Shown here: in pieces, positions 18,240-27,962 of the stretch
Layout of the letters: each line of letters begins with the position of its first letter
How positions within the stretch are numbered: position 1 is the first letter of the stretch
Source of the DNA: CALACW01 sp002431305
GTDB taxonomy: Bacteria; Bacillota; Clostridia; Oscillospirales; Acutalibacteraceae
DNA length: 59,556 nt
NCBI GenBank assembly: GCA_937890355.1
Contig: CALACW010000129.1
Span: 1-59,556, forward strand
Direction: 5' to 3'
Program-made: the position numbers and the translations under genes
The notes under the pieces: generated by a model
Seen by the model: the letters and a program-made list of their open reading frames with translations, nothing else
Database searches by the model: none
What the model was told of the DNA's origin: nothing

Positions 18240-19169
18240 ATGGGTAAATACGCGATAAAAAAAGAATTTCTGTTTTCGGAGCTGTTTACGTTTCCGATAA
18301 TCGAACCGGTGCTTCCCCTTGCCGAAAAGGCTCTCGGTTTACTTGTAACGCTTCCGAGGTCGGACAGAAATGTTAAGGTTAAACGAATAAGAATTCCGGT
18401 CAGGGACGCTTACATAAACGCGCTTTTATATACTCCCCTTACGCTTGAAAACGAAAAAAACGCGCCTTTGCTCGTTTATTATCACGGCGGCGGATTTATC
18501 TACAAATCGGCTCCGCATCATTTCAGACTTATGAAACAGTACGCACGTTTTACCCCCTGCAAGGTTCTGTTAGTCGATTACAGAGTTGCACCTGCGCATA
18601 AATTCCCCGTTCCCGTTAATGACTGTTACGACGCTCTGAAATGGGCGCACAGAAATCCTGTTTTTCTCGGTATTGACAAGAACAGAATAGCAATAATGGG
18701 AGACAGCGCGGGAGGCGCGCTGACAGGCGGTGTTTCATTAATGGCAAGAGACTCGGGCGAGGTTCCCATATGCGCCATGGAACTTATTTACCCCGTTACG
18801 GACTGCCGTATGCAGACTCAGTCTATGAAGGAGTTTACTGACACTCCCGTTTGGAACGCAAAACTTTCAAAAAAAATGTGGGAGCTGTACATGCCCGCAG
18901 CAGATAAGGATAAAATGTGTTACGGCGCGCCGGCGCTCGCAGAAGACTTTTCAAATCTCCCCGATTCGTATACAGAAACAGCCGAATTCGACTCATTAAG
19001 AGACGAGGGAATAAATCTTTATAAATCCATGCTCAGCGCGGGAAACAACGCCGTTTTATACGAAACGAAAGGAACAATGCACGCATTCGATATGACCTCG
19101 CACAGCAGAATAACAAAAGAAGCCGTCGCAAGGCGTACAGGCTTCCTTAAAGATAAATTTTATAAATAA
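18240..19169 (+). CDS. HSL-family esterase (alpha/beta hydrolase)
   Basis: A 309-residue alpha/beta hydrolase of the hormone-sensitive-lipase type. The oxyanion-hole motif HGGG is at 82-85 and the nucleophile Ser156 lies in GDSAGG; the acid is probably Asp in AEFDSLRDEG and the base His in TMHAFD. Such enzymes cleave short acyl esters. No signal peptide is seen, so it is cytoplasmic. CGGAGG upstream supports the ATG. It is expressed from its own promoter region after the MocR gene; a functional link to neighbours is not evident. Confidence 0.87.
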   Translation: MGKYAIKKEFLFSELFTFPIIEPVLPLAEKALGLLVTLPRSDRNVKVKRIRIPVRDAYINALLYTPLTLENEKNAPLLVYYHGGGFIYKSAPHHFRLMKQYARFTPCKVLLVDYRVAPAHKFPVPVNDCYDALKWAHRNPVFLGIDKNRIAIMGDSAGGALTGGVSLMARDSGEVPICAMELIYPVTDCRMQTQSMKEFTDTPVWNAKLSKKMWELYMPAADKDKMCYGAPALAEDFSNLPDSYTETAEFDSLRDEGINLYKSMLSAGNNAVLYETKGTMHAFDMTSHSRITKEAVARRTGFLKDKFYK

Positions 19170-19181
19170 TATAATTTTACA

Positions 19182-19220
19182 ATTCCGAAGTCCCATCCGG
19201 CTTCGGGATTATATTTTTTT
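19182..19220 (+). terminator. Terminator of the esterase gene
   Basis: ATTCCGAAG (19182-19190) pairs with CTTCGGGAT (19201-19209) with one G-T wobble, followed by a T tract. Confidence 0.65.
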
Positions 19221-19270
19221 AATCATACAAAGCAGCAAGACATGTTTTTTTTAGCGTTTATTTAATTAGA

Positions 19271-20044
19271 TTACAGTTTCCAGCTTACCGCTTTTTCTCT
19301 GCCGAGAACAAAACATCTGTAAATGCCGTCCTGTTTTATCAGTTCATCATGCGTACCGCTCTGTACGATTTGTCCTTTGTCGACTAAAAAAATCCGATCG
19401 GCATGTCGGACGGTTTTCAGTCTGTGGGCAATAACAATAACGGTTTTATTATGAATCAGCTCAGAAACTGCCTCTGTCTGTTCTTTTTCATTCTCCGGGT
19501 CAACGTTCGCCGTGGCTTCGTCGAGAATTATAATCGGTGAATCTTTTATAACGGCACGCGCTATTGAAATCCGCTGACGCTCGCCTATGGAAAGCGATTC
19601 TCCGTTTTCCCCGATGGCTGTATCGCATCCGTTCGGAAGTTTCATTATAAAATCATGACATCGGGCTTTTTTTGCTGACTCGATAACAAGTTCAATCGGT
19701 GCATCGGGTTGTCCGAAACGTATATTGTTTGCGACCGTATCATGAAACAGATAAACATTCTGAAAAACAAAACTGAAATTACGCATCAGGCTGTCCATGT
19801 CGTACTCTCTGACATCACGGCCTCCGAGGGTGACATATCCTGAATCTGCATACCAAAATCGTGAAAGCAAATGACAAAGAGTCGTCTTGCCTCCTCCCGA
19901 GGGACCGACTACAGCTGCGCTTGTCCGCTCGGGAACGTCAAGAGTGATACCGTTAATTATACTTTTTTATCATACGAAAAATGAATATTCTCGGCATGGA
20001 TATCAAAATGCTCAGGCGTAATTTCCGCTCCCGCAATGTCAAAA
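19271..20044 (-). pseudogene. ABC transporter (exporter type), ATPase-domain remnant
   Basis: The nucleotide-binding domain of an exporter-type ABC protein is readable: Walker A GPSGGGKTT (around 19900), Q-loop NFSFVFQNVYLF, a signature degenerated to LSIGERQR, Walker B IIILDEATA, and H-loop IAHRLKTVRHA, ending naturally in a stop at 19271. Upstream, near 19965, a run of six A has lost one base relative to the expected frame and creates a stop; the linker HFDIHAENIHFSYDKK continues in the other frame to ~20044. There the sequence meets an oppositely oriented AraC remnant. The whole membrane domain is missing. The gene cannot make a working exporter. Confidence 0.85.
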
Positions 20045-20520
20045 CTGCTGTTCGAAATCGAAAACTACCGCGGTGAGGAAACGGCGGCGGCATTCTTTTA
20101 TGAGGCAAAAGTTACCGAGGTGATTGCACTGGCGGCGGACAATCAGAAGAGACAAACGGCAAAAAAAATATACGCCTGTTATCAAAGGAAGATATAGAAG
20201 CTCTTGAAAACGTAACCTGCTATATTTCCGACCATTACGCTTTTGATATTCCGCTGTCCCGGATTGCCGGTATTCCCTGCATGAGCAAAAGCAAATTAAA
20301 AAACTGCTTTAAACGCCGTTTCGGGTGCAGTATCACGCAGTATATTCAGGGACGAAGAATGAGTCAGGCGGAACATCTGCTTATAAATACGGACTTTACC
20401 ATGGGGCAGATAGCACAGATGATAGGTTATACGACATCAAGCCGATTTGCAGAACTGTTTAAAAAGAATACGGAAATACTGCCGATTGGATATCGGAAAA
20501 TCGCCCGAAAAGACAAATAA
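20045..20520 (+). pseudogene. AraC-family regulator remnant (frameshifted)
   Basis: The intact C-terminal double helix-turn-helix is visible (LSRIAGIPCMSKSKLKNCFK and MGQIAQMIGYTTSSRFAELF). A few dozen residues of the preceding linker (FEIENYRGEETAAAFFYEAK) continue upstream in another frame, with the shift at the eight-A run at 20161-20168. The N-terminal sensor domain is absent, cut at ~20045 where an ABC remnant begins on the other strand. An ATG at 20281 could still give a 79-residue HTH protein. AraC regulators of this type are often next to paired ABC exporter genes in Clostridia, which fits this scar. Confidence 0.8.
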
Positions 20521-20552
20521 AAAAACCGGGAGGTTCATTGCCTTACGGTTTT
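20519..20552 (-). terminator. Terminator of the methyltransferase gene
   Basis: For minus-strand transcription AAAACCG (complement of 20546-20552) pairs with CGGTTTT (complement of 20522-20528), followed by a T tract. Confidence 0.6.
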
Positions 20553-20576
20553 AGTTCTGATGAAGTTTTCCGACAA

Positions 20577-21347
20577 TTATTCTTTTACTGCAGTAAAAAA
20601 CAGACGGGGCATTTTAAGTATAACCTTGCCGTTATTCATTATCGTATATTCCTGAGCTATTCTCTTTTTCAAGTCGGACAAAAATTCCTGCTTTGTCGCT
20701 TCGTCCATTACTTCAAAATACGGTCTGAGTCCGCTCGAAGAGTACCAGTCTATAACAGAATCGAACGAATCGACCGTGTGAAAATACATCGTCTCCCACA
20801 TCGTAAAATCCGACGTAAATTCGGTTAAAAGATTATAATATCCATCCGATGAAAGATTGTGAAAAACATCAGTCGATTCAAGGAAGCTCCATTTTCCTTT
20901 TTTCAAAAAGTCGGAAAACATAACATAAAATGGAGAATTCTGTCTCAGCGGAACCTGAACCGCAAATATTCCGCCCTTATTAAGACGCGAAAAAACCGCT
21001 TCAAAAAGTCTCTTTTGTTCAGGAATCCACTGTATGCACGCATTTGAAAAAATCAAGTCGAATTTTCCGTTCTTGTTTTCGAGTCCCTCGGGCAGATAAC
21101 ACTTTTTAAAAGTAAGGTACGGATATGTTTTATTTGCTTTTTCAAGCATATCGTCAGACGCGTCAACTCCTAGAATCTCGGCATTTTTGAATCTTTCATA
21201 CAAAGCGTGCGTACTGTTTCCCGGTCCGCAGCCGAGGTCAACAATTCTCTTCGGTTCTGTTTTATCAAGGCGGCTTATAAGGTCAAGCGAAGGCTGAGTA
21301 CGTTCGCGTTCGAATTTTAAATATTTTTCCGAATTCCATTCAGCCAT
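20577..21347 (-). CDS. Trans-aconitate methyltransferase-like SAM enzyme
   Basis: A 256-residue class I SAM-dependent methyltransferase starting MAEWNSEKYLKFERERTQP. Motif I VDLGCGPGNST and the following acidic strand LGVDASDDML bind SAM; NACIQWIPEQ lies near the substrate. N-terminus and overall layout match Tam, which methylates trans-aconitate in the cytoplasm. The ATG at 21347 has AAAGGGTGA 5 bases upstream; a GTG three codons earlier would sit inside that site. No operon partner is seen. Confidence 0.8.
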   Translation of the reverse strand: MAEWNSEKYLKFERERTQPSLDLISRLDKTEPKRIVDLGCGPGNSTHALYERFKNAEILGVDASDDMLEKANKTYPYLTFKKCYLPEGLENKNGKFDLIFSNACIQWIPEQKRLFEAVFSRLNKGGIFAVQVPLRQNSPFYVMFSDFLKKGKWSFLESTDVFHNLSSDGYYNLLTEFTSDFTMWETMYFHTVDSFDSVIDWYSSSGLRPYFEVMDEATKQEFLSDLKKRIAQEYTIMNNGKVILKMPRLFFTAVKE

Positions 21348-21484
21348 AAAAATCACCCTTTCGTATATATATATATATATAACAATTTAATTCAATTTTC
21401 AATATTTCTTTTGCCGTTTTTTGTTGACCCGAAATGTAAAAAGATGTATATTATCTACATATATACTTTAAAGAGGCAAATAAA

Positions 21485-22093
21485 ATGAAAACAGACGATA
21501 TAATTATAAAAACCGTAAGCGAATCCGACGCAGAAGAACTGCTGAAAATATACGCTCCGTACGTAGAGACTACTGCGATTACATTCGAATATAATGTGCC
21601 GAGCTTACCGGAATTCAAAAACAGAATCATGAACACATTAAATAAATATCCGTACTTAAAAGCCGTGCGGAACGGTGAAATAATCGGCTACGCATATTTG
21701 GGTGCGTTTAAGGAAAGAGACGCATATATACACTCCGCAGAAACCTCAATCTACGTAAAACAGGATGTACGGCGCTCGGGAGCGGGACGCGCACTATATG
21801 ACGCCGTCGAAAAGACCGCAAAAATGCAGAATATTCTAAACCTAAACGCATGTATCGGCGTTCCGAGGGGAGAGGACAAACACCTAACGTTCGACAGCGT
21901 TAAATTTCATAAAAAACTCGGATATACGCTCGTCGGGAAATTCAATTTCAGCGGGTATAAATTCGGCACATGGTACGACATGATATGGATGGAGAAAATG
22001 CTCGGCGAGCATACAGAGTCCCCCGCCGTATTCAAGGCATTTAACACTCTTACGAAAGAAGAGCTTACTTCGGCGGGAATAGAGACAGAATAA
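21485..22093 (+). CDS. GNAT acetyltransferase (phosphinothricin-type)
   Basis: A 202-residue GNAT protein. The acetyl-CoA-binding motif A is YVKQDVRRSGAGRALYDAVE, and the sequence from ESDAEELLKIYAPYVETTAI to the strand GKFNFSGYKFGTWYDMIWME follows the layout of phosphinothricin/methionine-sulfone acetyltransferases. Known members acetylate small amino-containing compounds; the real substrate here is unknown. The last ~25 residues after the core are extra. AGAGG (21470-21474) precedes the ATG. Confidence 0.83.
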   Translation: MKTDDIIIKTVSESDAEELLKIYAPYVETTAITFEYNVPSLPEFKNRIMNTLNKYPYLKAVRNGEIIGYAYLGAFKERDAYIHSAETSIYVKQDVRRSGAGRALYDAVEKTAKMQNILNLNACIGVPRGEDKHLTFDSVKFHKKLGYTLVGKFNFSGYKFGTWYDMIWMEKMLGEHTESPAVFKAFNTLTKEELTSAGIETE

Positions 22094-22096
22094 AAC

Positions 22097-22132
22097 AAAA
22101 GACGGAGGATTATAAGTCCACCCGCCTTTTTT
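22097..22132. terminator. Bidirectional terminator between acetyltransferase and lipase genes
   Basis: AAGACGG pairs with CCGCCTT through one wobble, flanked by A and T tracts, between converging genes. Confidence 0.55.
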
Positions 22133-22135
22133 ATT

Positions 22136-23302
22136 TTAAAGCTTATCTATCATTGAAAACAAATCAACAAAAAACAGTCTCGAATTGAAATAATCCGTCA
22201 TACCGCCCTGGAGTGTCGTGTGGCTTCCCCTCTGAACAGGCATAACATTCCATATTCCGGGATTGATATTGTCCATATCGAATTCAACGCGCGGTGCGCC
22301 TATCGGGGCGAGCGCGGAGTATGTATTTACAAGACCGTCGTTTGCCTGCCACTTTTCATCGATTTCATATCCGTTTGGAGTAACGCCTGTGAAATTAACG
22401 ATTCTGTCGGAACAAATCTTATACATACCGCTTAAAACCTCATCGTCGGAACGGCGGATTCCGTCCTCACCGACAACCGTACCGTCGCATGCGTATGAGA
22501 AATAATAAACGCTGTCAACGGTTCCGACTTTTTGATTTAAAGCCATTGCGTTATCTATCTGCATTTCATAAATTGCGGTATCTGATTCAACTCTGCCATC
22601 GGAAAGCTTATCGGATATACCGAGTATTACTTTCGCTATCATCTTTTCCTGTGCGGTCGCGTTCGGATCGTTATCGAGCGTAAGCTGAACGTCATAGCTT
22701 GACGTTCCGTTGTGAGGCGACGCGAGCGTTATAACAGAGTATACCCAATCTCCTTTTCCGCCCTTGAAAAGTTCGGAAACATCCGAACCCGAATTCATTT
22801 CCTCCTCGCTTCCGTTCTCCATAAGCCATGCAAGCATGCGCACGGTTGCGCCTCCGAATGAATGACCGACAAGATTTACTTTCTTGTCCGCACTCCAGTC
22901 GGATATAAGTCTAGAATCCGAATAATCCTTACCGTATCTTGCATGATTGCACTCCTTGCTGTGAGCCTTGCCGTAGTCGGTTACGGTACCGGTAAGCTGT
23001 GCATAAAGCTCGCACGCTCTGTCCCATGCGCTCGAGGTCGGGGGAACGGTCGCGGCGTGAACGTCAAAGCCTCTTGCTCCGAGATATTTTGTAAGGTCGC
23101 CGTTTCGTACCCCCCAATACGGAAGCAGTTTATTATACCAGTTATAATCGCCCCAGCCGGCAAAACCGTGAACAAGAACATAAGTATAATCGGTATTAAA
23201 CTGAGTTTTGTCAACGTTCGCCTCCGGAATATTTGCCGTCGGGAACAAAAACATTATAATAGTCATAAGAATAGAAATCAGTTTACTCATCAAATTCTTC
23301 AT
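22136..23302 (-). CDS. Secreted lipase of the staphylococcal/Geobacillus (I.5) type
   Basis: A 388-residue secreted hydrolase with a signal peptide over residues ~1-26. VLVHGFAGWG forms the oxyanion region, and Ser148 in VGHSFGGAT is the nucleophile. The stretch KECNHARYGKDYS resembles the conserved HARYGK-type block of family I.5 lipases. These enzymes hydrolyse triacylglycerols or short-chain esters outside the cell, often with a bound zinc and calcium. The start has AAAGGAA upstream. It lies alone between terminators. Confidence 0.85.
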   Translation of the reverse strand: MKNLMSKLISILMTIIMFLFPTANIPEANVDKTQFNTDYTYVLVHGFAGWGDYNWYNKLLPYWGVRNGDLTKYLGARGFDVHAATVPPTSSAWDRACELYAQLTGTVTDYGKAHSKECNHARYGKDYSDSRLISDWSADKKVNLVGHSFGGATVRMLAWLMENGSEEEMNSGSDVSELFKGGKGDWVYSVITLASPHNGTSSYDVQLTLDNDPNATAQEKMIAKVILGISDKLSDGRVESDTAIYEMQIDNAMALNQKVGTVDSVYYFSYACDGTVVGEDGIRRSDDEVLSGMYKICSDRIVNFTGVTPNGYEIDEKWQANDGLVNTYSALAPIGAPRVEFDMDNINPGIWNVMPVQRGSHTTLQGGMTDYFNSRLFFVDLFSMIDKL

Positions 23303-23403
23303 TTCCTTTCTTTATATATATATAATGATTTTATCATATTAAATTAACGATGTCGAGATTATTTAAATATTTAAAAACTACGCAACAAATATACAACAAT
23401 TAA

Positions 23404-23437
23404 AAACGGGGAACCGACATAAATCATCGGTTCCCCT
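23404..23437 (-). terminator. Terminator of the beta-helix surface protein gene
   Basis: A perfect 10-bp stem, GGGGAACCGA (23408-23417) with TCGGTTCCCC (23427-23436), and a T tract on the minus strand just after the stop at 23456. Confidence 0.85.
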
Positions 23438-23455
23438 CAATTATTATTTTATGGT

Positions 23456-26251
23456 TTATTTATTAGTAATAATATCGTCAATACCGCCGCTGCCGCTGAA
23501 GAGATTTTTAAGGAAGTTAAATACTATCTTCATTATCTCGCCGATTCTTGTAAAGAAACGACCGATAACAGCGAGGGGATTGTTGTCAAGAGCATTATCG
23601 TTGCTCCACTGAGCATAAAGCGTGATGTCAGAGTCTATCGTCGAGTTCTCCGTATACTGATTGCCCGTGCCGTATTTCGGAGAATCAAACCAGCCTACGA
23701 ATGTGAATCCCTCTCTGTCTGCGGGAACGGGAAGTTCACCGAGAAAAGCGTCGGACTGTACAATGATATAGGGAATGTCGCATGTGCTCTTATTGGGGTC
23801 AAACGTTACTTTGTAAGCCTCCCAAACTGCGAATCCGCTGCCTTGCGGGAATACATAAAGTTTATCAGTATCAGTGAAGAATACGCCGGTAACCGATGAC
23901 GCGGGAACACCGTTTGCAACTTCAATACAGCTTATCGTCTTACCGTCGGAAAATCCTGCGTCGGAAGAAATGCCGATTGAGGAATTAACGGCAAGCGCAC
24001 CCGATACCGTCAGTTTGGAATCGCCGAAAAGGTAAACATTCTGCTCAAATGAAGAATCGTCACCGATTTTACCGCAGTAGTTTCCGCTGATATTTACGAG
24101 TCCTTTAAGATTAAATGAGGCTGAGGAATTTACCGCAGCTGCGCCTCCTTTTCCGTTTGAAGAAACAAAATTGGAATTAATATCAGCCGAATTAATTGTA
24201 AGAGCGCCGCTGTTGTGATAAATCGCACCGCCGTAGAATCTTGCCGAGCATTCGGTTATTTTATCGTTGATAAGAATGCAGTTTGCCGACGCAGAGTCAA
24301 TATATACTGCGCCGCCCGACTGCGAAGCATAGCAGGATTTAATCTCAGAATTACTTAACGTAAATTTACCGGAAACAACATTTACAGCTCCGCCGAAGGG
24401 AGACGTACAAGACTCGATTAAAGACGAATCCATGGTAACGTCTGCCGAAGCCGAATTAACTACGATTGCGCTGCAGTAACGAGCTGCGTAATTGTTTTTT
24501 ATCGTAACGCCGGAAATATCGGCTATCGCTTTATTTATCTGTAAAACAGAGCCTGTTTCAACTGCAAGTTTATCCTCATCGGCAGTACCTGCGGGATAAA
24601 CATACGCGCCGTCAATAATAAGATTAGTTAACGATACGTTTATCGGATTTTCATTCTGAGTACCGAAAGTAAACATTAAGCCCTTGAATCCAACCGCACG
24701 GGAAATCGTACTGATATTCGAGTCGCTTGCGCTCTTGATTGCTATATTCTTATTGACTTCAACTGTCTCGGAAATCGCGGTATTCTTGAAAAGGGTGATT
24801 ATTCCGCCGTCCTGAGCCTCTTCAACAGCCTCGTTAAGAGTCATCGCACCGTATGTTTTGCCGTTTTTAACATAAGTAATCTCGGCAATGTTCCAGTGAG
24901 CATAAAGAGTTCTGGGTGAATCCGAAGTTATCGGAGTGTCTGCGGTAATTTCCGTACCTCCTACAGAAGCCGTGAACCAGCCGGAAAAAGCGTAGTTCGG
25001 TTTGTAAGGTTTTGGAAGATCGCCGTATACCGAATCGGCATATACGAACTTGCTCTCGCATGTTCCGCCCGCAGTATTAAGGGTAATCTTTGTACCCTGC
25101 TTATAATCGGCAGAACCGGTCTCTGAGTTGTAGGAATAGAAATAACCCTCTGTATCGCTTACGAGGTTATTATGAATCTTTGAAAGATCTCCCGTAAGAA
25201 AATCGTCCGCGCTGACGGAAGAATCGTCAACAGTGATGCTTACGTTTGCAGAGGGAGCAAAGTCATCGGCAAGTTTTATCTTGGGAATATCATTGCCCGA
25301 GTTGTTAGTATAAATGTATAGGTTTGAAGCGTTATGCGTTCCGTCGGAAGCAACCGAGTAGTTGTCGGCAATAACGCACGCGCCTGCAAGAGTTATAGAA
25401 GAATCGTTTGTACCGTCGGCTTTGTACTGGTTTGCAAATACTCCGCCGCCGAGTCCGCCGTTATAAACAAAGTTGTCTTTTATGGTTACGCCGTTAAGAA
25501 CGAGAGTACCGATTTCGTTTGAAACCGCTCCGCCCCAGCCCCGAGCCGAACAGCCGGTAATACTGCCGGCATTCAAGGTCATCTTTGCGCCCTGTCTTGC
25601 GAGGCAGACAGCGCCGCCGTCGTTCGAGGAAGCACAGGCTTTAAAAACCGCACCGTTTGAAGTGACCTCACCGTTTTTGAGGATTATGACAGCTCCGCCG
25701 TATACAGATGAACAGTTGATAATCTTAGATGAAGAATCAAGAGTAAGAGAAGCCGTCTTATCACCCGCTTCGGTACTTACCTTTACTCCGCCTCCGAGAT
25801 CCGACGACTTGTTATTGATAAGAGAAACGGCAGTAAAATGAATTTCACCGCTCTTAATATCGAAAAGGGGCGCTTCTGCATCTACGGTATTTCTGTTACC
25901 GTCAACAACGGTGTTGTAGAAAAACGCTTTTACAGGCGCCGAACCGGTATAATCCGACGTAAATACCGCGTCCGTAAAACCGTCCGCTCTCGTTACGGTA
26001 AATCCGTTACCGAAAAGCGTAACGTTTTTGTCAACAGTAACGGTACCGTCAACGGTGATATTGTCATTAAGTTTAACAAAACCGCCGTCAGAAACCGAAG
26101 CAAAAGCGTCAGCCAAAGTCGACGCATTTTTGTAATTCATTCCGTCCGCACTGTACTCGACAGCACCCGCAGCCGATACCGCTATCGGCATAACGGCAGT
26201 AAGCATCAGTATTGATAAAAGTATCGCTAATGCTTTTTTAGTGATTTTCAT
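23456..26251 (-). CDS. Large secreted beta-helix protein with two InlB-type repeats
   Basis: A 931-residue protein with a signal peptide (residues ~1-27, ending VSA). Two long stretches (~40-340 and ~440-760) are built of Ser/Asn/Gly-rich repeats such as GGAVSNEIGTLVLNGVTIKD and GGAIYHNSGALTINS, typical of parallel beta-helix polymorphic adhesin-like proteins. Each is followed by a Listeria-Bacteroides (InlB B) repeat with the FSGWF...LYAHW and FVGWF...LYAQW signatures. The last ~40 residues are hydrophobic and could associate with the envelope. No LPXTG is seen. The start is chosen at 26251 because GGAGGAA lies just upstream. Function unknown, probably surface binding. Confidence 0.8.
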   Translation of the reverse strand: MKITKKALAILLSILMLTAVMPIAVSAAGAVEYSADGMNYKNASTLADAFASVSDGGFVKLNDNITVDGTVTVDKNVTLFGNGFTVTRADGFTDAVFTSDYTGSAPVKAFFYNTVVDGNRNTVDAEAPLFDIKSGEIHFTAVSLINNKSSDLGGGVKVSTEAGDKTASLTLDSSSKIINCSSVYGGAVIILKNGEVTSNGAVFKACASSNDGGAVCLARQGAKMTLNAGSITGCSARGWGGAVSNEIGTLVLNGVTIKDNFVYNGGLGGGVFANQYKADGTNDSSITLAGACVIADNYSVASDGTHNASNLYIYTNNSGNDIPKIKLADDFAPSANVSITVDDSSVSADDFLTGDLSKIHNNLVSDTEGYFYSYNSETGSADYKQGTKITLNTAGGTCESKFVYADSVYGDLPKPYKPNYAFSGWFTASVGGTEITADTPITSDSPRTLYAHWNIAEITYVKNGKTYGAMTLNEAVEEAQDGGIITLFKNTAISETVEVNKNIAIKSASDSNISTISRAVGFKGLMFTFGTQNENPINVSLTNLIIDGAYVYPAGTADEDKLAVETGSVLQINKAIADISGVTIKNNYAARYCSAIVVNSASADVTMDSSLIESCTSPFGGAVNVVSGKFTLSNSEIKSCYASQSGGAVYIDSASANCILINDKITECSARFYGGAIYHNSGALTINSADINSNFVSSNGKGGAAAVNSSASFNLKGLVNISGNYCGKIGDDSSFEQNVYLFGDSKLTVSGALAVNSSIGISSDAGFSDGKTISCIEVANGVPASSVTGVFFTDTDKLYVFPQGSGFAVWEAYKVTFDPNKSTCDIPYIIVQSDAFLGELPVPADREGFTFVGWFDSPKYGTGNQYTENSTIDSDITLYAQWSNDNALDNNPLAVIGRFFTRIGEIMKIVFNFLKNLFSGSGGIDDIITNK

Positions 26252-26372
26252 AAAAATTCCTCCGTGTCTCAAGAGTTTTCATACACATATATATTAATAT
26301 AAAAAAAAGTATTTGTAAATAGTTAAAATAAAATTTCACAATTACGACAAACTCATGCAAAGAATATGTCGG

Positions 26373-26402
26373 TTGACATCGGCATACAAATAACTGTATA
26401 AT
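26373..26402 (+). promoter_or_regulatory. Sigma-A type promoter of the gene at 26442
   Basis: Perfect TTGACA (26373-26378) and TATAAT (26397-26402) boxes with an 18-base spacer. Confidence 0.75.
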
Positions 26403-26441
26403 ACTACGGTAACTTCAAGAATCATTAAGAGAGTGAAGAAC

Positions 26442-27893
26442 ATGGAAAAAGAAAAAAACAACAGGAAGAAAACAAATAAGACAAATACTGTGCGAAAATA
26501 CATATCCGAAATCATAAAGAAACCGGCAGTAAAAATTATTCTTGCCGTAATCTGCGTATTACTGCTGACTGCGCTGAAAGGATTAATCACCGGAACGCAG
26601 GACGGGAAAATAACCGTCTTTTCGGATTCGCAGAAAAAATGCACATACGTGTCGAGAGACGGCAGAATAATATCCGACAATACTCCGGGTGAACTGTCGG
26701 GAGAACCCGTTTACTCTTCAGACGGCAAAACCGCTGTTTTTCTCACCTACTCTCAGGACGATTCATCCTCGTTTTATACTCTTTTTGCCGTTAGAAATAA
26801 TAAAGTTATCAGAATTACCAACAATGTTTCGTCTTCGTTCAAAATTTCATCCGACGGCAGTTCGGTCATTTTTAAAGACAGAGAAGGCGCGCTCAAATTA
26901 AATTCTATCTCCTCGCAGTCGGATAACACGATTTATTCGTCCGCAGACGAATACTGCATCTCCCCCGACGGAAAAACCGCAGTGTTTTCAGCCTATGACG
27001 AGGCGGGTCTGTCTCTGAGTCTTTACTGTTACAGAAAAGGCTCGGTATCCGAAATCGGAACGGGACTTATTCCTATAGGAGCGGAAAATGATGCAAAGAC
27101 CGTTTATGCATGCGATACTGATTTTAAAACGCTCTACTCCGTATCATCCGACGGAAAAGAAAAAAATAAAATCTCCGACATTTCGGATGCAAACATCTGT
27201 TTTAATTCGGATTTAACCCAAATGATTTTTTCATCCGACAGCGGAACGTATATCTGTTTTTCCGGTTCCGTCAGAAAGCCTATCTATCCGTTTACCGACG
27301 CATTCCCTGTTTTTTACGAAGGATGCAGTCCGATTATTACAAATGAAAAGCACGGCGTTAAAATATATCCGACCGACGATTTTACCGATATGTACTATTA
27401 TCTCACAGAGCAGAAAACGCTGTCATACATCGACTCAAACTGCGCGAGAAACGACATCTCAGACGACGTTACAAATGTAAAAGTTTCATATGATTTAAAG
27501 CATTTTTACTTTACAGACTCATCAAAATCTCTTTACATGATAAAGAACAAAAAAGACCCGATATGCATTAAAAACGAAATATCCGATTTTGAAATTTCAG
27601 CAAACGGAAAGTTTTACAGCTTTACAAATTCATCAGGCGGAACAGAGTTCGCAAAAGGTGAAAAAACATTTTTTACAGCGGAAAATGTAAAGTTTAAAGC
27701 CATTACAGACAGCAGTAAGATTTTATACATGTCGGCCGACAACCAAAATCAGCTTTTTGAAATATCAAAAACAGGCAAAACAAAACAAATCTCAGATTCC
27801 GTATCATCGATACTGTTTGACAAGATATCCGGCTGTGCCGTGTACTTTGAAAACAATGATAAAAACGAAACCGTCTGTAAAATAGTAACATAA
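26442..27893 (+). CDS. Membrane-anchored TolB-like propeller protein, function unknown
   Basis: A 483-residue protein with a short Lys/Asn-rich cytoplasmic N-terminus, one transmembrane helix at ~25-45 (IILAVICVLLLTAL) and a long extracytoplasmic part. That part has many repeats of the form SSDGK, SPDGKTAVFS, SYDLKHFYFT and ISANGKFYSF, as in WD40-like/TolB beta propellers. No catalytic motif is visible. I chose the ATG at 26442 over a GTG three codons earlier. A near-consensus promoter lies 40 bases upstream. A lipoprotein gene follows after 69 bases and may be co-transcribed. Confidence 0.7.
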   Translation: MEKEKNNRKKTNKTNTVRKYISEIIKKPAVKIILAVICVLLLTALKGLITGTQDGKITVFSDSQKKCTYVSRDGRIISDNTPGELSGEPVYSSDGKTAVFLTYSQDDSSSFYTLFAVRNNKVIRITNNVSSSFKISSDGSSVIFKDREGALKLNSISSQSDNTIYSSADEYCISPDGKTAVFSAYDEAGLSLSLYCYRKGSVSEIGTGLIPIGAENDAKTVYACDTDFKTLYSVSSDGKEKNKISDISDANICFNSDLTQMIFSSDSGTYICFSGSVRKPIYPFTDAFPVFYEGCSPIITNEKHGVKIYPTDDFTDMYYYLTEQKTLSYIDSNCARNDISDDVTNVKVSYDLKHFYFTDSSKSLYMIKNKKDPICIKNEISDFEISANGKFYSFTNSSGGTEFAKGEKTFFTAENVKFKAITDSSKILYMSADNQNQLFEISKTGKTKQISDSVSSILFDKISGCAVYFENNDKNETVCKIVT

Positions 27894-27962
27894 TTATTTA
27901 ATACTGCGTTAATAAAATGACTTTACTATATAATTGTTTAATATCCGACAGGAGGAACCTAA

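Noticed and set aside
20538..20828. 96-codon plus-strand frame with a GGGAGG site, after the AraC remnant
   Set aside because: The apparent binding site is part of the methyltransferase terminator hairpin, and the rest is antisense to that gene.
21362..21382. (TA)n run between divergent methyltransferase and acetyltransferase genes
   Set aside because: An ordinary AT-rich promoter region; too short to be a meaningful repeat.
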